NCBI GenBank assembly: GCA_949123685.1
Contig: CASBHZ010000054.1
Span: forward strand, 1-19,379
Source of the DNA: an uncultured Bacteroidales bacterium
GTDB taxonomy: Bacteria; Bacteroidota; Bacteroidia; Bacteroidales; Muribaculaceae
Length of the DNA stretch: 19,379 nt
Reading direction: 5' to 3'
The notes below the pieces were generated by a model. The model did not search any database. It saw nothing but the letters and a program-made list of their open reading frames with translations, and was not told the origin of the DNA. Both the position numbers and the translations under genes were made by a program. This document shows, piece after piece, positions 1 to 10,500 of this stretch (positions are counted from its first letter, which is position 1; each line of letters starts with the position of its first letter).

Positions 1-116
1 ACTTCCAGGATCCCGGACGTTCTACATGTACGCTTCTTTTTTTTTTAATGATCCGGCGCCCCCCGAGATCTACACAAGGGGACACACTCTCTCCCTACAC
101 GACGCTCTTCCGATCT
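1..116. other. Illumina adapter/flow-cell oligo artefact at the contig end
   Basis: Positions 37-46 are ten T residues, followed at 47-75 by a corrupted P5 sequence. Next come eight bases (AAGGGGAC, 76-83) in the i5 index position, then a near-exact read-1 primer ending in CTCTTCCGATCT at 116. The order T10, P5, index, read-1 primer matches the oligo grafted on Illumina flow cells plus a TruSeq-style adapter. Several A-to-C changes inside P5 look like sequencing errors. Bases 1-36 have no recognisable origin and should not be trusted either. The stop codon at 116-118 straddles the junction and artificially closes the frame of the following gene. Confidence 0.93.
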
Positions 117-121
117 AAGGG

Positions 122-3064
122 ATGCTCTATATGAGTTCCAATTCCGGAGACGATGGCAGCTATTCGTTGACAGTAACATTCGAAAACGGCACAGACATAG
201 ACCAGGCGGCAATAGATGTCCAGAACCGCGTTAGTATGGCACAGGGACAACTCCCCAACGCAGTTATACAGCAAGGCGTAAATGTAATCAAAGAATCAAG
301 CGACAACGTGCTTTTCTGCGCGTTGGAGAGCGATAACCCTCGTTACGATGCCCTTTACCTTACAAATTACGCACAGCTGAATATCATAGACCCGCTTTCA
401 AGGGTTGAAGGCGTAGGTGGCGTCCAGGCATTCGGTGCCGGTGAATACAGCATGCGCATATGGCTTGATCCGGCATTGATGCGTGCCCGGGGACTCTCTC
501 CGTCCGATATAGAGAGCGCGATACGCGCCCAAAACATGGAAGTGTCGGCTGGATCCGTAGGAGCGGCACCGACCGGTGGACCGGAAGAATTTAAATACAC
601 CATAACTGTGCAGGGACGGCTGTCGGACGTGTCACAATTCGAGGATATAGTGATACGCACCGATGATACAGGTATATTGCGTCTTAAAGACGTAGCACGC
701 GTAGAGCTGGGAAGTTCATCATATTCCGGAATAGCAAAAGTCAATGGCAAATCCACTGCAATGATAGGAGTCCGTCAGTTGCCCGGAGCAAACGCACTCG
801 ACGTGGCTAAAGGATCAATCAAGGAACTAAATCACCTTAGCCAATACTTTCCCAACGGAGTGAAATACCGCATCGTAATGAACTCCACCGATTATGTAAG
901 CAAATCGGTAGATGAAGTGCTCGTCACCTTCCTTGAGACAACACTTATAGTGATGGTGGTGATACTTCTTTTCCTACAGAACTGGCGGTCAGTGGTGATA
1001 CCGATGCTCACGATCCCCGTTTCACTCATAGCCACATTCGCGGTAATGAAAATAATGGGATTCTCCATCAACACGCTGACCCTGTTCGGACTCGTGCTTG
1101 CCATAGCCATTGTGGTGGATGACGCCATAGTGGTGGTGGAAGACTGTTCGCGGCTCGTTGACGAAGGGAAGCTAAACCGCATCCAGGCTGCAGAAAAGGC
1201 GATGTCGGAACTCACAGGTCCCGTAATCGGGGAAGTACTCGTGTTGCTGTCGGTATTCGTACCCACGGCATTCGTCAGCGGCATCACCGGCGAACTATAC
1301 AAACAGTTTGCCTTGACAATCGCGGTCTCCACGGCATTCTCAGGTTTCAATGCACTCACACTCACTCCGGCACTCTGTGCCCTGTTTCTTGTGCCAAGAA
1401 AAGAATCTAAATTCTTCATATACCGTTGGTTTAACAAAGGATGGTCTTGGTTTGAGACATTATATAAAAAAGTTGTGGGCAAGATGCTCAAGCACTCAGC
1501 CGCCGCATTATTGCTCTATCTCGCAATTGCTGCGGTTGCCTTCTGGGGATTCTTCAAATGGCCTACAAGCTATATTCCGGAAGAGGACATGGGATATTTC
1601 CTGACTTCCATACAACTCCCGGCAGGGGCGACACTGCAACGCACCGAAAAAGTCACCGATGCCATGTCGGCACAGATACTCAAAGAGGTTCCTCAGGTTA
1701 AAGACGTCATGGCGTTCTCCGGAATGTCGTTCCTCGGAGGAAGCGGCTCAAACTATGGTTCCTTCTTCGTAATGCTAAAACCATGGAAAGACCGCAAAGG
1801 GAAAGAAAATTCCATAAACGCCGTTATCGAAAAAGTCAATGAAATCACCGCGCAATATCCGGAAGCAGTATCTTTTTCAATCAATCCTCCCGCCATTCCC
1901 GGACTCGGCATGAGTTCCGGACTGGAAATGCAGCTCCTTGACATCTCAAATCTTGGCACCGGAGAATTGGGCAAAGCCCTTGGAAGCATAAAAGAGGCTG
2001 CAGCAAAGGATCCGAGGATAGCCTCTGTCACTTCAACATTCCAGGGAGAAGTGCCACAATATAAACTCGTATTCGACCGCGACCGTGCCATGATGCAGGG
2101 TGTGGGACTTGACGCCATATATTCAACACTGTCGGCATACATGGGAGATTCATATGTCAATGACTTCTTCGATTTCGGAAGAGCTTTCCAAGTAACAGTG
2201 AAAGGTGACCCTGCCGCCCGTGGCAACATACAGGACATAAGAAGGCTCTCCGTGGCTAATTCCAACGGTGAAATGGTGCCATTCTCTGCATTCACCACCA
2301 TAGAGCCGGCAATGGGCGTCTCGAACGTTGCAAGATACAACATGTATACCTCAGCCGGACTGACAGCCACCCCCGCCAAAGGAGTGAGTTCATCCGAAGG
2401 GATCGAAGCGATGGAAGAGATTGTGGATAAGACATTGGGAACGAACTATGGCTACGCATGGACAGGGCAGGCATACCAGGAAACTCAATCCGGTGTTACG
2501 GTATCGTTCGTGTTCATATTCGCCATAATCATGACCATTCTTGTGCTCTCGGCACAATATGAGAGCTGGACAGACCCTATCGCTGTTGTGCTCAGCATGC
2601 CGGTGGCAATCTTGGGCACTGTGCTCGGATGCATCTTCATGGGACAGAGCATAAGCATTTACACCCAGATCGGTTTGATATTGCTATTAGGCATGTCGGC
2701 AAAAAACGCCATCCTTATTGTGGAATATGCCATGGACTACCGCAAGAGCGGCATCCCCATAGAGAAAGCGGCACAGGATGCGGGCGTGGTTCGTTTCCGT
2801 CCGATAATGATGACGGCACTCGCCTTCGTGTTCGGAGTCATGCCCATGCTTTTCGCCACAGGACCCGGGGCAAACAGCCGCATCGAACTCGGCACCGCCG
2901 TTGTTTTCGGCATGGCGATGAACGCCTTCATCGGCACCCTCTTCGTTCCTAATTTCTGGGTATTGATGCAGACCATACAGGAGAAATACCTCTCCAAGAT
3001 AATCAAACCGCCGAAGAACCTGCTCAAGAATAGCGACAGCACCCCTACTTCCGATGGGATTTGA
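122..3064 (+). CDS. RND multidrug efflux permease, HAE1/AcrB type, 5' truncated
   Basis: Inner-membrane proton antiporter subunit of a tripartite efflux pump. The visible 980 residues hold the porter domain, TM segments, the docking region and a second repeat (GLGMSSGLEMQL near residue 600). The paired TM4 aspartates lie at residues 333-334 (VVDDAIVVVE) and the TM10 lysine is K861 (GMSAKNAIL), so the AcrB-type proton relay is intact. The opening MLYMSSNS matches AcrB at about residue 75, and D333 aligns with AcrB D407, so about 74 N-terminal residues are missing. The Gly codon at 119-121 also belongs to the gene. ATG 122 is therefore an internal methionine and the loss is an assembly artefact. 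The gene converges on the - strand operon. No outer-membrane channel follows it, so any adaptor or channel partner would be upstream, outside the window. Confidence 0.95.
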   Translation: MLYMSSNSGDDGSYSLTVTFENGTDIDQAAIDVQNRVSMAQGQLPNAVIQQGVNVIKESSDNVLFCALESDNPRYDALYLTNYAQLNIIDPLSRVEGVGGVQAFGAGEYSMRIWLDPALMRARGLSPSDIESAIRAQNMEVSAGSVGAAPTGGPEEFKYTITVQGRLSDVSQFEDIVIRTDDTGILRLKDVARVELGSSSYSGIAKVNGKSTAMIGVRQLPGANALDVAKGSIKELNHLSQYFPNGVKYRIVMNSTDYVSKSVDEVLVTFLETTLIVMVVILLFLQNWRSVVIPMLTIPVSLIATFAVMKIMGFSINTLTLFGLVLAIAIVVDDAIVVVEDCSRLVDEGKLNRIQAAEKAMSELTGPVIGEVLVLLSVFVPTAFVSGITGELYKQFALTIAVSTAFSGFNALTLTPALCALFLVPRKESKFFIYRWFNKGWSWFETLYKKVVGKMLKHSAAALLLYLAIAAVAFWGFFKWPTSYIPEEDMGYFLTSIQLPAGATLQRTEKVTDAMSAQILKEVPQVKDVMAFSGMSFLGGSGSNYGSFFVMLKPWKDRKGKENSINAVIEKVNEITAQYPEAVSFSINPPAIPGLGMSSGLEMQLLDISNLGTGELGKALGSIKEAAAKDPRIASVTSTFQGEVPQYKLVFDRDRAMMQGVGLDAIYSTLSAYMGDSYVNDFFDFGRAFQVTVKGDPAARGNIQDIRRLSVANSNGEMVPFSAFTTIEPAMGVSNVARYNMYTSAGLTATPAKGVSSSEGIEAMEEIVDKTLGTNYGYAWTGQAYQETQSGVTVSFVFIFAIIMTILVLSAQYESWTDPIAVVLSMPVAILGTVLGCIFMGQSISIYTQIGLILLLGMSAKNAILIVEYAMDYRKSGIPIEKAAQDAGVVRFRPIMMTALAFVFGVMPMLFATGPGANSRIELGTAVVFGMAMNAFIGTLFVPNFWVLMQTIQEKYLSKIIKPPKNLLKNSDSTPTSDGI

Positions 3065-3135
3065 TATCGGGAACAGACCATTTTAATTTACTTGAGATTT
3101 ATTAAAACGGGAGTTAAATGATTCTATAATCATTT
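3065..3135. terminator. Convergent intergenic region with two AT-rich inverted repeats
   Basis: This 65-bp gap separates two convergent genes. It contains TTTTAAT (3081-3087) paired with ATTAAAA (3101-3107), and AAATGAT (3116-3122) paired with ATCATTT (3129-3135), the latter overlapping the stop codon of the - strand gene. Both stems are only 7 bp and almost all A-T, so a bidirectional terminator role is plausible but weakly supported. Confidence 0.3.
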
Positions 3136-6060
3136 CCGTCGGGGAATGACAAGCAGAGGCAGGAGGAGGAAGATGGCAGATAGCGACATAATGAGCCCTC
3201 CCATTGTTCCTGAGGCAAGAGGGAACCAGAAGCCTTCCATGGTGTCGCCGATCAGGAATGGGATGAAACCAAGAACCGTGGAGAGCACCGTCAGGAACAC
3301 TGCAACGATCTTACGTCGGAACGCACGCATATAAAGCGTCTTTGCATCTACCGCACGCCCGGCACGTTTACGCATCGAGTTGTATTCGTTGATAATGTAT
3401 ATGGCGGCGTTCACCGTTATGCCACAAAGGAGAATCATGGCGGCGAAGCCCCCTTTATCGAACTTAAGCGAAAACAGATAAAACGTGAGGAACACCCCGA
3501 TGAATGACACCGGAATTACGAGAATCACTGCGAGAGGTTGCCTCAAGGAATTAAAAAGTATCGAAGATATGAAAAATATGATCACGGCAACAAGAGCCAA
3601 CAGCCAATATTTCTCGCCATCAATCTCAGGACGCCATTTAAATTCTTCCTTCTCGGCATGATACCCGAGCGGTAATGTCGGTACATAAGCGGCAAGTATA
3701 TTATCGAGAACTCTCTCCCCCGCTTTGTTTGAACCGATATATTCATATTGCAGGCAAAGAATATATTCCTGATCCTTTTTGACAACATCGGGAGGTGTCT
3801 GCCGCTTTTCTATCGAGGCGTAATCGGATAGTTTCATCTCCCGGCGTCCTACAGACATAGGATAGTTCATGAAGCCCCATACGTCACGGTCGTTTGACGA
3901 AGAACTAAGGCGAATATACTCGGCACCGTCATGGCCTGCAACAACCCCCGCACCGATATTCCGTCCCGTCTCGTTGCGGACAGCCCTGAAGAGATCAGAC
4001 ACTGTCAGGCTGTCTTTTGCCAACTTTTCGCGATCAATGTCAAGATAAAACTCGGTATAATCCTCCTTATAATAAGAAAATTCAGAATTTATCGTAACCT
4101 CCTTGATGCGTTTCAGGGTGAGTAATGTGTCGGCAAGCTCGCGTGCCCTCGCCGACAGTTCATCATAATTATATCCGCGCATCTTTATGCGGTAGCTTCC
4201 CGCCCCTTCCCTGACATCATTATTGAATCCCTGGTCTTCAAGACCATACACGCTCCAGCTACCTCCTCCGAGAGTCAAGGCTTTCGACACGACATCCGAT
4301 TTAAGCCTGTAAGGATATTCCCGCTGATATTCCGGTTTAAAGTATACGGAGATAGAAGCCCTGCGCGGTCCTGACACATAGGTCTGGAACTGATGTATAC
4401 CCTCCTGTCCGCTCAAGAAAGCTTCCATCTTCGAGATCAGAGCGTTCATCTGCGGTAATGTTGATCCATTCGGAAGGCTTGCCGCGATCTCCAACACCGG
4501 TTCCCGGTCATTATTATTAAAATATCCCCCTTCATATACCTTTGTGACGAAGACATAAACAGACCAACCGAATGCAGCGGCAAAGATAATGAATACGATC
4601 CAACGGAAACGGCAAAGGAAAGCCAGTATCCTGCCATACGCCCTATAGCATCTGACAATTATACGCCTGTTCCGCCTATGCGGCTTCCTTAACACCAAAC
4701 CCATCCTCTCCACAAGCGCAGGCACCAAGAAAAGCGCCACGGCAAGAGACACTGCAAGATTGACAATCACAACGACCGTGAAATCCTTAAGCGACAGGAG
4801 GGTCTTCTCATCAAGGAAAAACACTACGGCAAGCGCTCCGACCGTGGTAACAGTGGCGGCAAGCACAGCCGAGAACGCACGCAGCGTGCGATGTCTCGAC
4901 ACATGCTCTGTCATAACTATAAGATTATCAATTACAAGGTTGAGCGATATCGTGATTCCCGCAAGCGAATATAGTTGAATCTCCACACCGAGAAAATAAT
5001 ATGCGAGAAAAGCGATTGCCATATTAATTGCAAGACTTATAGCAATGATAAGCAAATAACGGATATTAGCTGTTATCACAGCCACAAAAAGCAACAATAC
5101 AAGTATGGTCAGGGCTGTACGGAAATATATCTTGTCCATCTCCTCGGAAATGGAAGCTGAGGCATCATAACTCAAGTCTGTCATAAAACCTTCGGGGAGG
5201 GAGATCCCTTCCAAAACTTTCCTAACCCTCTTACTCAACTCTATCTGGTTGGCATCATCTACCGCCTTTATGTTGAGATAGATGGAATTAAGCCCGTTAA
5301 TACGGAAATATCCCGTAGGCTCCGCTTCGCGACGCGACACTCGCGCCACATCTGCCAATGTAACTATCCGTCCGTCGGGCGCGGCAATGAACACCTTCGC
5401 CGGGTCAAGGACAGCAGACGAGGCATCCTCCCTACCCGATATTGCATCCGACACATCTTCGGGAGAAAGCCCAAGCGCAGAAAGCCTGTGGGGAGAATAT
5501 TCCACTTTCCACTCCATAGGCATGGCACCCGAAAGCTCCACATTCCCGACACCTTTAAGCGCAATCAAGGCGGGGCGTATATTCTCCTCGGCGAAATTCA
5601 TGATCCGGTGAGGCGAGAGCGGAGCATTGACCGTATAGCTCATGAACGGGCGGGAAGCCTCCGCATCCAGCTGCTTCACAGAGACACGCGGATAGCTGAC
5701 CCCCTCGGGCAAAGAACGGCGTGCTTCCCTGACAATCACCGCCGTCTCGAAGCGAGCCTTATCCATATCGGCATGACGGTCAAATTCAAGCGTCACCCTG
5801 CCGCCATTCTTACCAGAACGCGAAGTAATATGTTTTATTCCGGACACCCTTGCAAGCATCGCCTCCAAAGGAGCCGTAACCTCCGCTTCGACAGTGCGTG
5901 CGGATGCACCCGGGAAAGAATAGCTGACACTGACGGAAGGAAGCGTTTCAGAGGGCACAAGCCTGACAGGGAGCAACGGCATAAGCACGCACCCCAACAT
6001 AGCCATGGCAATAAAAATCACAATGACCGAAAACGATGATATCCCTCTGCCCTTTCTCAT
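3130..6060 (-). CDS. RND efflux permease B, last gene of the export operon
   Basis: A 976-residue RND-superfamily inner-membrane permease with the usual two-repeat layout: TM1 at about 8-30, a periplasmic loop, TM2-6 from about 315, a second periplasmic loop, and a final TM bundle from about 795. It is slightly shorter than typical members (about 1020-1050). The TM4 pair reads D378-N379 (VIDNLIVMTE), so only the first AcrB aspartate is kept. The TM10 lysine position is N884 (GITVNAAIYI). The closing segment (GFIPFLIGDTMEGFWFPLA) is typical of Bacteroidetes members. It starts one base after the channel gene stops, so it is surely co-transcribed with it. It is the second permease in an operon with only one adaptor and one channel, which recalls the two-permease MdtABC pump. 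A heteromeric pump is an inference. Confidence 0.9.
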   Translation of the reverse strand: MRKGRGISSFSVIVIFIAMAMLGCVLMPLLPVRLVPSETLPSVSVSYSFPGASARTVEAEVTAPLEAMLARVSGIKHITSRSGKNGGRVTLEFDRHADMDKARFETAVIVREARRSLPEGVSYPRVSVKQLDAEASRPFMSYTVNAPLSPHRIMNFAEENIRPALIALKGVGNVELSGAMPMEWKVEYSPHRLSALGLSPEDVSDAISGREDASSAVLDPAKVFIAAPDGRIVTLADVARVSRREAEPTGYFRINGLNSIYLNIKAVDDANQIELSKRVRKVLEGISLPEGFMTDLSYDASASISEEMDKIYFRTALTILVLLLFVAVITANIRYLLIIAISLAINMAIAFLAYYFLGVEIQLYSLAGITISLNLVIDNLIVMTEHVSRHRTLRAFSAVLAATVTTVGALAVVFFLDEKTLLSLKDFTVVVIVNLAVSLAVALFLVPALVERMGLVLRKPHRRNRRIIVRCYRAYGRILAFLCRFRWIVFIIFAAAFGWSVYVFVTKVYEGGYFNNNDREPVLEIAASLPNGSTLPQMNALISKMEAFLSGQEGIHQFQTYVSGPRRASISVYFKPEYQREYPYRLKSDVVSKALTLGGGSWSVYGLEDQGFNNDVREGAGSYRIKMRGYNYDELSARARELADTLLTLKRIKEVTINSEFSYYKEDYTEFYLDIDREKLAKDSLTVSDLFRAVRNETGRNIGAGVVAGHDGAEYIRLSSSSNDRDVWGFMNYPMSVGRREMKLSDYASIEKRQTPPDVVKKDQEYILCLQYEYIGSNKAGERVLDNILAAYVPTLPLGYHAEKEEFKWRPEIDGEKYWLLALVAVIIFFISSILFNSLRQPLAVILVIPVSFIGVFLTFYLFSLKFDKGGFAAMILLCGITVNAAIYIINEYNSMRKRAGRAVDAKTLYMRAFRRKIVAVFLTVLSTVLGFIPFLIGDTMEGFWFPLASGTMGGLIMSLSAIFLLLPLLVIPRRK

Positions 6061-6061
6061 A

Positions 6062-7549
6062 TCATTTTACCCCCAATGCCCTGTCAAATTCCGTCGGGAT
6101 AGGCACCCCGAGTTCAAAATCAAACAAAGTCAACTTACGTATCTTATAATAGCTCAGCCAATAATTCTGCAATGACGTGATATAGTTCTTACTTGCCTCC
6201 TGCTGCCGGCTATGTGAAAGCGTAAGGGAGTTTATGTCAGCTTTTCCGATGATGAACCGCTGTAAAGTCTGGGCATAGGCACGGTCGGCAAGATCAAGCG
6301 CCTCCGCTGCGCTCCCGACAAGGCGTTGGCGGCTATTGAAATCGCGCAGGGTTATGACCACATCCTGCTCCATCGACAATTCCTCCTGACGCGCAGCAAT
6401 GCGAGCCACGTTCAGAGTGTTCTTGGCAATGTTATATTTACCTTTCCTGACTCCCCAGTCAACCAAAGGAATAGATACAGACAGCGACACTAAATCCTGC
6501 TGCAAAGGATGGTTATAAGCCTCGCCAAAGGTGCGTGCAACCTGATTAAAACCTACAGAAGCGTTAAGGCTGAGGTTGAACATCGATTCCACCTTGGTCC
6601 TGTTGACATCCCTTTGCGCCTCGAGAACGCTCTGCCGTTTCGACATTATCGCCGGACTGTTCTCACGGGCATATTCCAACGCTTCCTCCTCCTGAATCCT
6701 TATTGCAACAGGCTTTCCCGGCAACATCACCTCTATCTCCGTGTCAGAGTCAAGACCGAGATATGTCGCTAATGAAAGTCTCGCCCGCTCTATTTCTATC
6801 CTGGCATTCTCCAGCGCGTTCTCTGCATTCACCTTGTCGAGCCGCAGGGTGAGGAGGTCGGTCTGGGATATAGCCGCGATACTGAAACGCCGTTCCCCTA
6901 TTATAAGGAGCGTATCGCTCGCCGCAAGGTTCTCTTTTGCAAGACGCAGTTCCGTCTGCGCCAATGCGAGGGCAAAAAAATGGCTCACCGTCTCTTCAGA
7001 AACTGTCTCCATGTTATATACGAACTCCCTTTTCGCCTTTTCATATTTCAAGGGTTCTATCCTTTTCTCCCAACGGAACGCATTGTAACCTATCAAGTCT
7101 TGCCGGTAACCGATCCTCACGGGCACCGATGAAAACTGATTACCCTTCATCGTGCCGAAGTTGCGCATATATTCAAGGTCGCTTTCAAGATATAGCGATC
7201 CGCCGAGGAAATCAACGTTCTGTGTCATGGTCAGCCCCGCGGAGGCAGTATACATCTGCTGGCTGCGGAACACGTCGACATCCTGCTGCGAATCATAACG
7301 CTGGGTGATATAGCGATAATATTGTGCCGGAGTCAGGTTTAGGGAAAGACCCGGAAGGCGGTTAGCCTTGAACGTGCGCCACTCCCAATAACCGGAGGCA
7401 TAAAGGTTACGGTTGCGGAAAGCATTCAGGGAGCTATCGTTGGCAAGTCGCACGGCATCCCCAAGCGACAAGACCATCTTGCCCTCCCCCCGGGCAAGCA
7501 AGCTACCGGCAATCAACGCAACAGTCATTATCAATCTTCCTATCATCAT
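6062..7549 (-). CDS. TolC-family outer-membrane efflux channel
   Basis: About 495 residues, normal for the TolC/OEP family, which forms the outer-membrane and periplasmic tunnel of tripartite pumps. The sequence shows a signal peptide (MMIGRLIMTVALIAGSLLA), an early LSLGDAVRLANDSSL segment typical of OEP repeats, and long amphipathic helices with repeated Leu/Ala/Glu heptads (about 160-250 and 375-455), including AKENLAASDTLL and IGKADINSLTLS. I start it at the ATG at 7547-7549, which gives a clean signal peptide 4 bp after the upstream permease stop. A longer reading from TTG at 7567 would overlap that permease by 14 bp. It sits between two RND permease genes, an unusual order (adaptor, RND, channel, RND), and presumably serves both. 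Confidence 0.92.
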   Translation of the reverse strand: MMIGRLIMTVALIAGSLLARGEGKMVLSLGDAVRLANDSSLNAFRNRNLYASGYWEWRTFKANRLPGLSLNLTPAQYYRYITQRYDSQQDVDVFRSQQMYTASAGLTMTQNVDFLGGSLYLESDLEYMRNFGTMKGNQFSSVPVRIGYRQDLIGYNAFRWEKRIEPLKYEKAKREFVYNMETVSEETVSHFFALALAQTELRLAKENLAASDTLLIIGERRFSIAAISQTDLLTLRLDKVNAENALENARIEIERARLSLATYLGLDSDTEIEVMLPGKPVAIRIQEEEALEYARENSPAIMSKRQSVLEAQRDVNRTKVESMFNLSLNASVGFNQVARTFGEAYNHPLQQDLVSLSVSIPLVDWGVRKGKYNIAKNTLNVARIAARQEELSMEQDVVITLRDFNSRQRLVGSAAEALDLADRAYAQTLQRFIIGKADINSLTLSHSRQQEASKNYITSLQNYWLSYYKIRKLTLFDFELGVPIPTEFDRALGVK

Positions 7550-7553
7550 ATTC

Positions 7554-10500
7554 TCAATTATTCTCAATTAATGCACCTGCTTTCTTCAAACGGCGAGAGC
7601 TGTAAAGCAGATAATAAATAAGCGGTATCACGAAAATGCTGACCAATGTTCCCACCACCATGGACCCGATCATTGCAACGGCAAGAGGTCGCTGCAATTC
7701 AGAACCCATATCTGAAGTGAAAAGCACCGGAACCATCGCAAAGACAGTGGTTAGCGAAGTCATAAGGATCGGTTTGAGCCGTCGTCTTCCGGCGGTATGG
7801 ATCGCCTCGGCGAGAGGCATCCCCTCCTTACGCAATTCATTGATCGAATCCAGCTTAAGGATAGAATCGTTAACCACAATTCCACATGTTACAATTATTC
7901 CGATTGCCGACATAAGGTTGAGCGTTTCCCCGCAGACCCAGAGGGTGAGTAATGCAAAAGAGACATCGATCGGGATTTCCACCAACACGATAAGCGGCTG
8001 GACAAAACTTTCGAACTGCGCACAAAGGATGAAATACATCATAAGCAGCGACACTAACAGAATCACCGTCAGCTCATTCATCATCCTTTGGTTGGAAAAG
8101 ACCGAACCTGAGAACGATACGTCCGGAATACCCTCCATCGTGGCAACCTCTTTCATTTTCTCCATTATTCCTCTGGCGTCACGAGCATCCGCATCAATTT
8201 CCATCGGTAGGTATTCACCCGAACCCGAGGCATTGATAACTCCCAAAGCTTCACGCTTTACCGTATGAGCCAATGCCGACAACGGTATGCCGTCAGTCTT
8301 ACCGTCTTTTCCGACAGCGGAGGGCACAAGAGCCGTTGCAAGCAACTCATCGGGAGAGATTCCGCGATCTGAAATCCTCACGGGTATATAGTCCTGATAT
8401 GAACGCAGTATAGTGGCACGTGAACCTTTGAACGTCACATCGATCGTGTTGCGCACATCAGAAGCGCCGACACCATAGAGAAGCATCCTTTCCGGATCCG
8501 TGCGTATCTCCACTATCTCCTGTCGGGGAATATCTTTCACCGGGACTCCCGCTGCTCCCTCCACCGCACTGCGCAGACGCGCCGCCTTTTCTACCGTTCC
8601 ACCGGCAGAGCCGGTCATAAAACGCGCCTCCAAAGAAGCTTCATCCGAAGAAAACACCTGCTCGAAAGGATTCGACGGAACACTGAACCTACTGACAGCG
8701 AAAGGATATTCCCGCCGTAAAAAAGATGTCAGGGAATCCTTGAACGTCTGCAATTCATCCGGAGCTGAAACCCTGAAATAAAACTCAGTTTCGGAAGATC
8801 CCCTTTCTGCATTATCACCGAGCATGAAATCCTGCCTGCCAACGAAAGCCGCCCATTCTTCATTATCCGCAGCTTTGGCAAGCGCTTCGGCACGCTTGCG
8901 GTTTTCATCGATATTTATATTTTCATTCCAATCTACTGAAAGGATAGTTTCCGCGCTGTCGATATAGGGCAAACGTTCTACATCAAGCGCCTTGACAAGC
9001 GGCACCAAGGCGAACGCAGCAAGCATGGCAAACAACACCGTCCCCATCTTATGGGAAAAGATAAAATCAATACCCTTGTCATACCAACCCCTACCATTTT
9101 CACCCGATCTGTCAACTTCCACTTCCTGCACATTCTTGCCTCTCCTCTTCTCCATTATGGAGACAAGCACCGGCAACAATGTTATTCCCACTATGTAAGA
9201 GGAGAACAGTCCCGCCGTGATAGAAAACGCCTGATCGGCAAATATTGCTCCGGCAATGCCGCTCATGAAAACGAGAGGTAAAAAGACAGCGACAGTGGTC
9301 AGCGAGGAACTGAGCATGGGAGTGATCATTTCTGTTGTGCCTTGCACACAACTGTCTTCCAGGGAATAGCCCCGTTTACGATATTGCATGATGTTCTCCG
9401 CCACGATAACCGAATTGTCAATCATCATGCCGACGGCAAGTATAAGTCCCGCCAAAGAAATGATATTGACAGAGATGTGGAAGAGATAAAAAAGAAGAAA
9501 CGTTATAATCACGGCTACCACGACGGTAAAGCCGATGACCACAGGCATCCTCCAGTTGCGCATGAATAGAGCGCACACAAGGAAAACGAGCACAAGACCC
9601 AAAATCAAGTTCTGGCGCAGGTTGCTTATTGTGAAATCGAGAAGTTCCGTCTGGCTGCGGGTCTTGGTTATGGAGATGTCGGGATATTGAGAAGAGAAAT
9701 ATCCGATAGTGTTATCGATCGCCCTGTCAAGTTCCGCCATGCTCGCCGCCTCATGCTTGATAACAGCCATGGTGACTGCCCTGTGTCCGTTAAACAGTGA
9801 ATAGCCTTGCGCAGGAGATTCCGTGAGTTCCACTTCACAGAAATCCCCAAGGCGGTGCATGCGCCCGTTCTTCATCATGGGCACATTCTCCACATCCTCC
9901 GGAGTGCGCAGTTTTCCTGATATATGGATGCTATATTCATAATAGCCGTCACGAACCGTCATGCTACCCGGTTCGGCATTGTTGTCCTTAAGTGCCGTCT
10001 CCAGATCCGCAAGAGTTATTCCCGCCGATTGCATACGGTCATAGTCGGGAGTTACACGCAATTCCTTCCCGGGAACTCCGGAAATATCCACCAGCGCCAC
10101 TTCCGGCAACTGTTCCAGCCTGCGCCTGATGATATTGTCCGCAACATCATAGAAACCGGGGGTAGGTTCCGAGGCAGACGTCAGCTGAAGATAGGTTACG
10201 GGGATATCAGCCACAGATGCCTTCACAGCCTTGGGGCGACTTATATCACGGGGAAGGGAATTCATCGCCGCGTCAATCTTTTCATTCACCTCGATAAAGG
10301 CGAGATCAGTGTCAACGCCATAATCCATCGTGAGGCGTATAATGCCATAGCCGTCGCGCGTTTCACTGCGGATATCCGACAGTCCGCTCACCTGCATCAG
10401 TTCGCGCCGGAGCGGGGCAACCACCATGTTCTCAAGCTCTCGTGAACCGAGGGAAGCGCCATCCGCCCTAACCGTTATCCGAGGTATGTCGACATCAGGC

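Noticed and set aside
7551..7570. Tandem TTCTCAATTA duplication at the permease A / channel junction
   Set aside because: Only two 10-bp units overlapping the stop codon; easily a small slippage event, with no sign of function.
7636..8268. 210-codon + strand open frame inside permease A
   Set aside because: Antisense shadow of a highly conserved RND gene; the Ser/Thr/Ile-rich product has no domain character.
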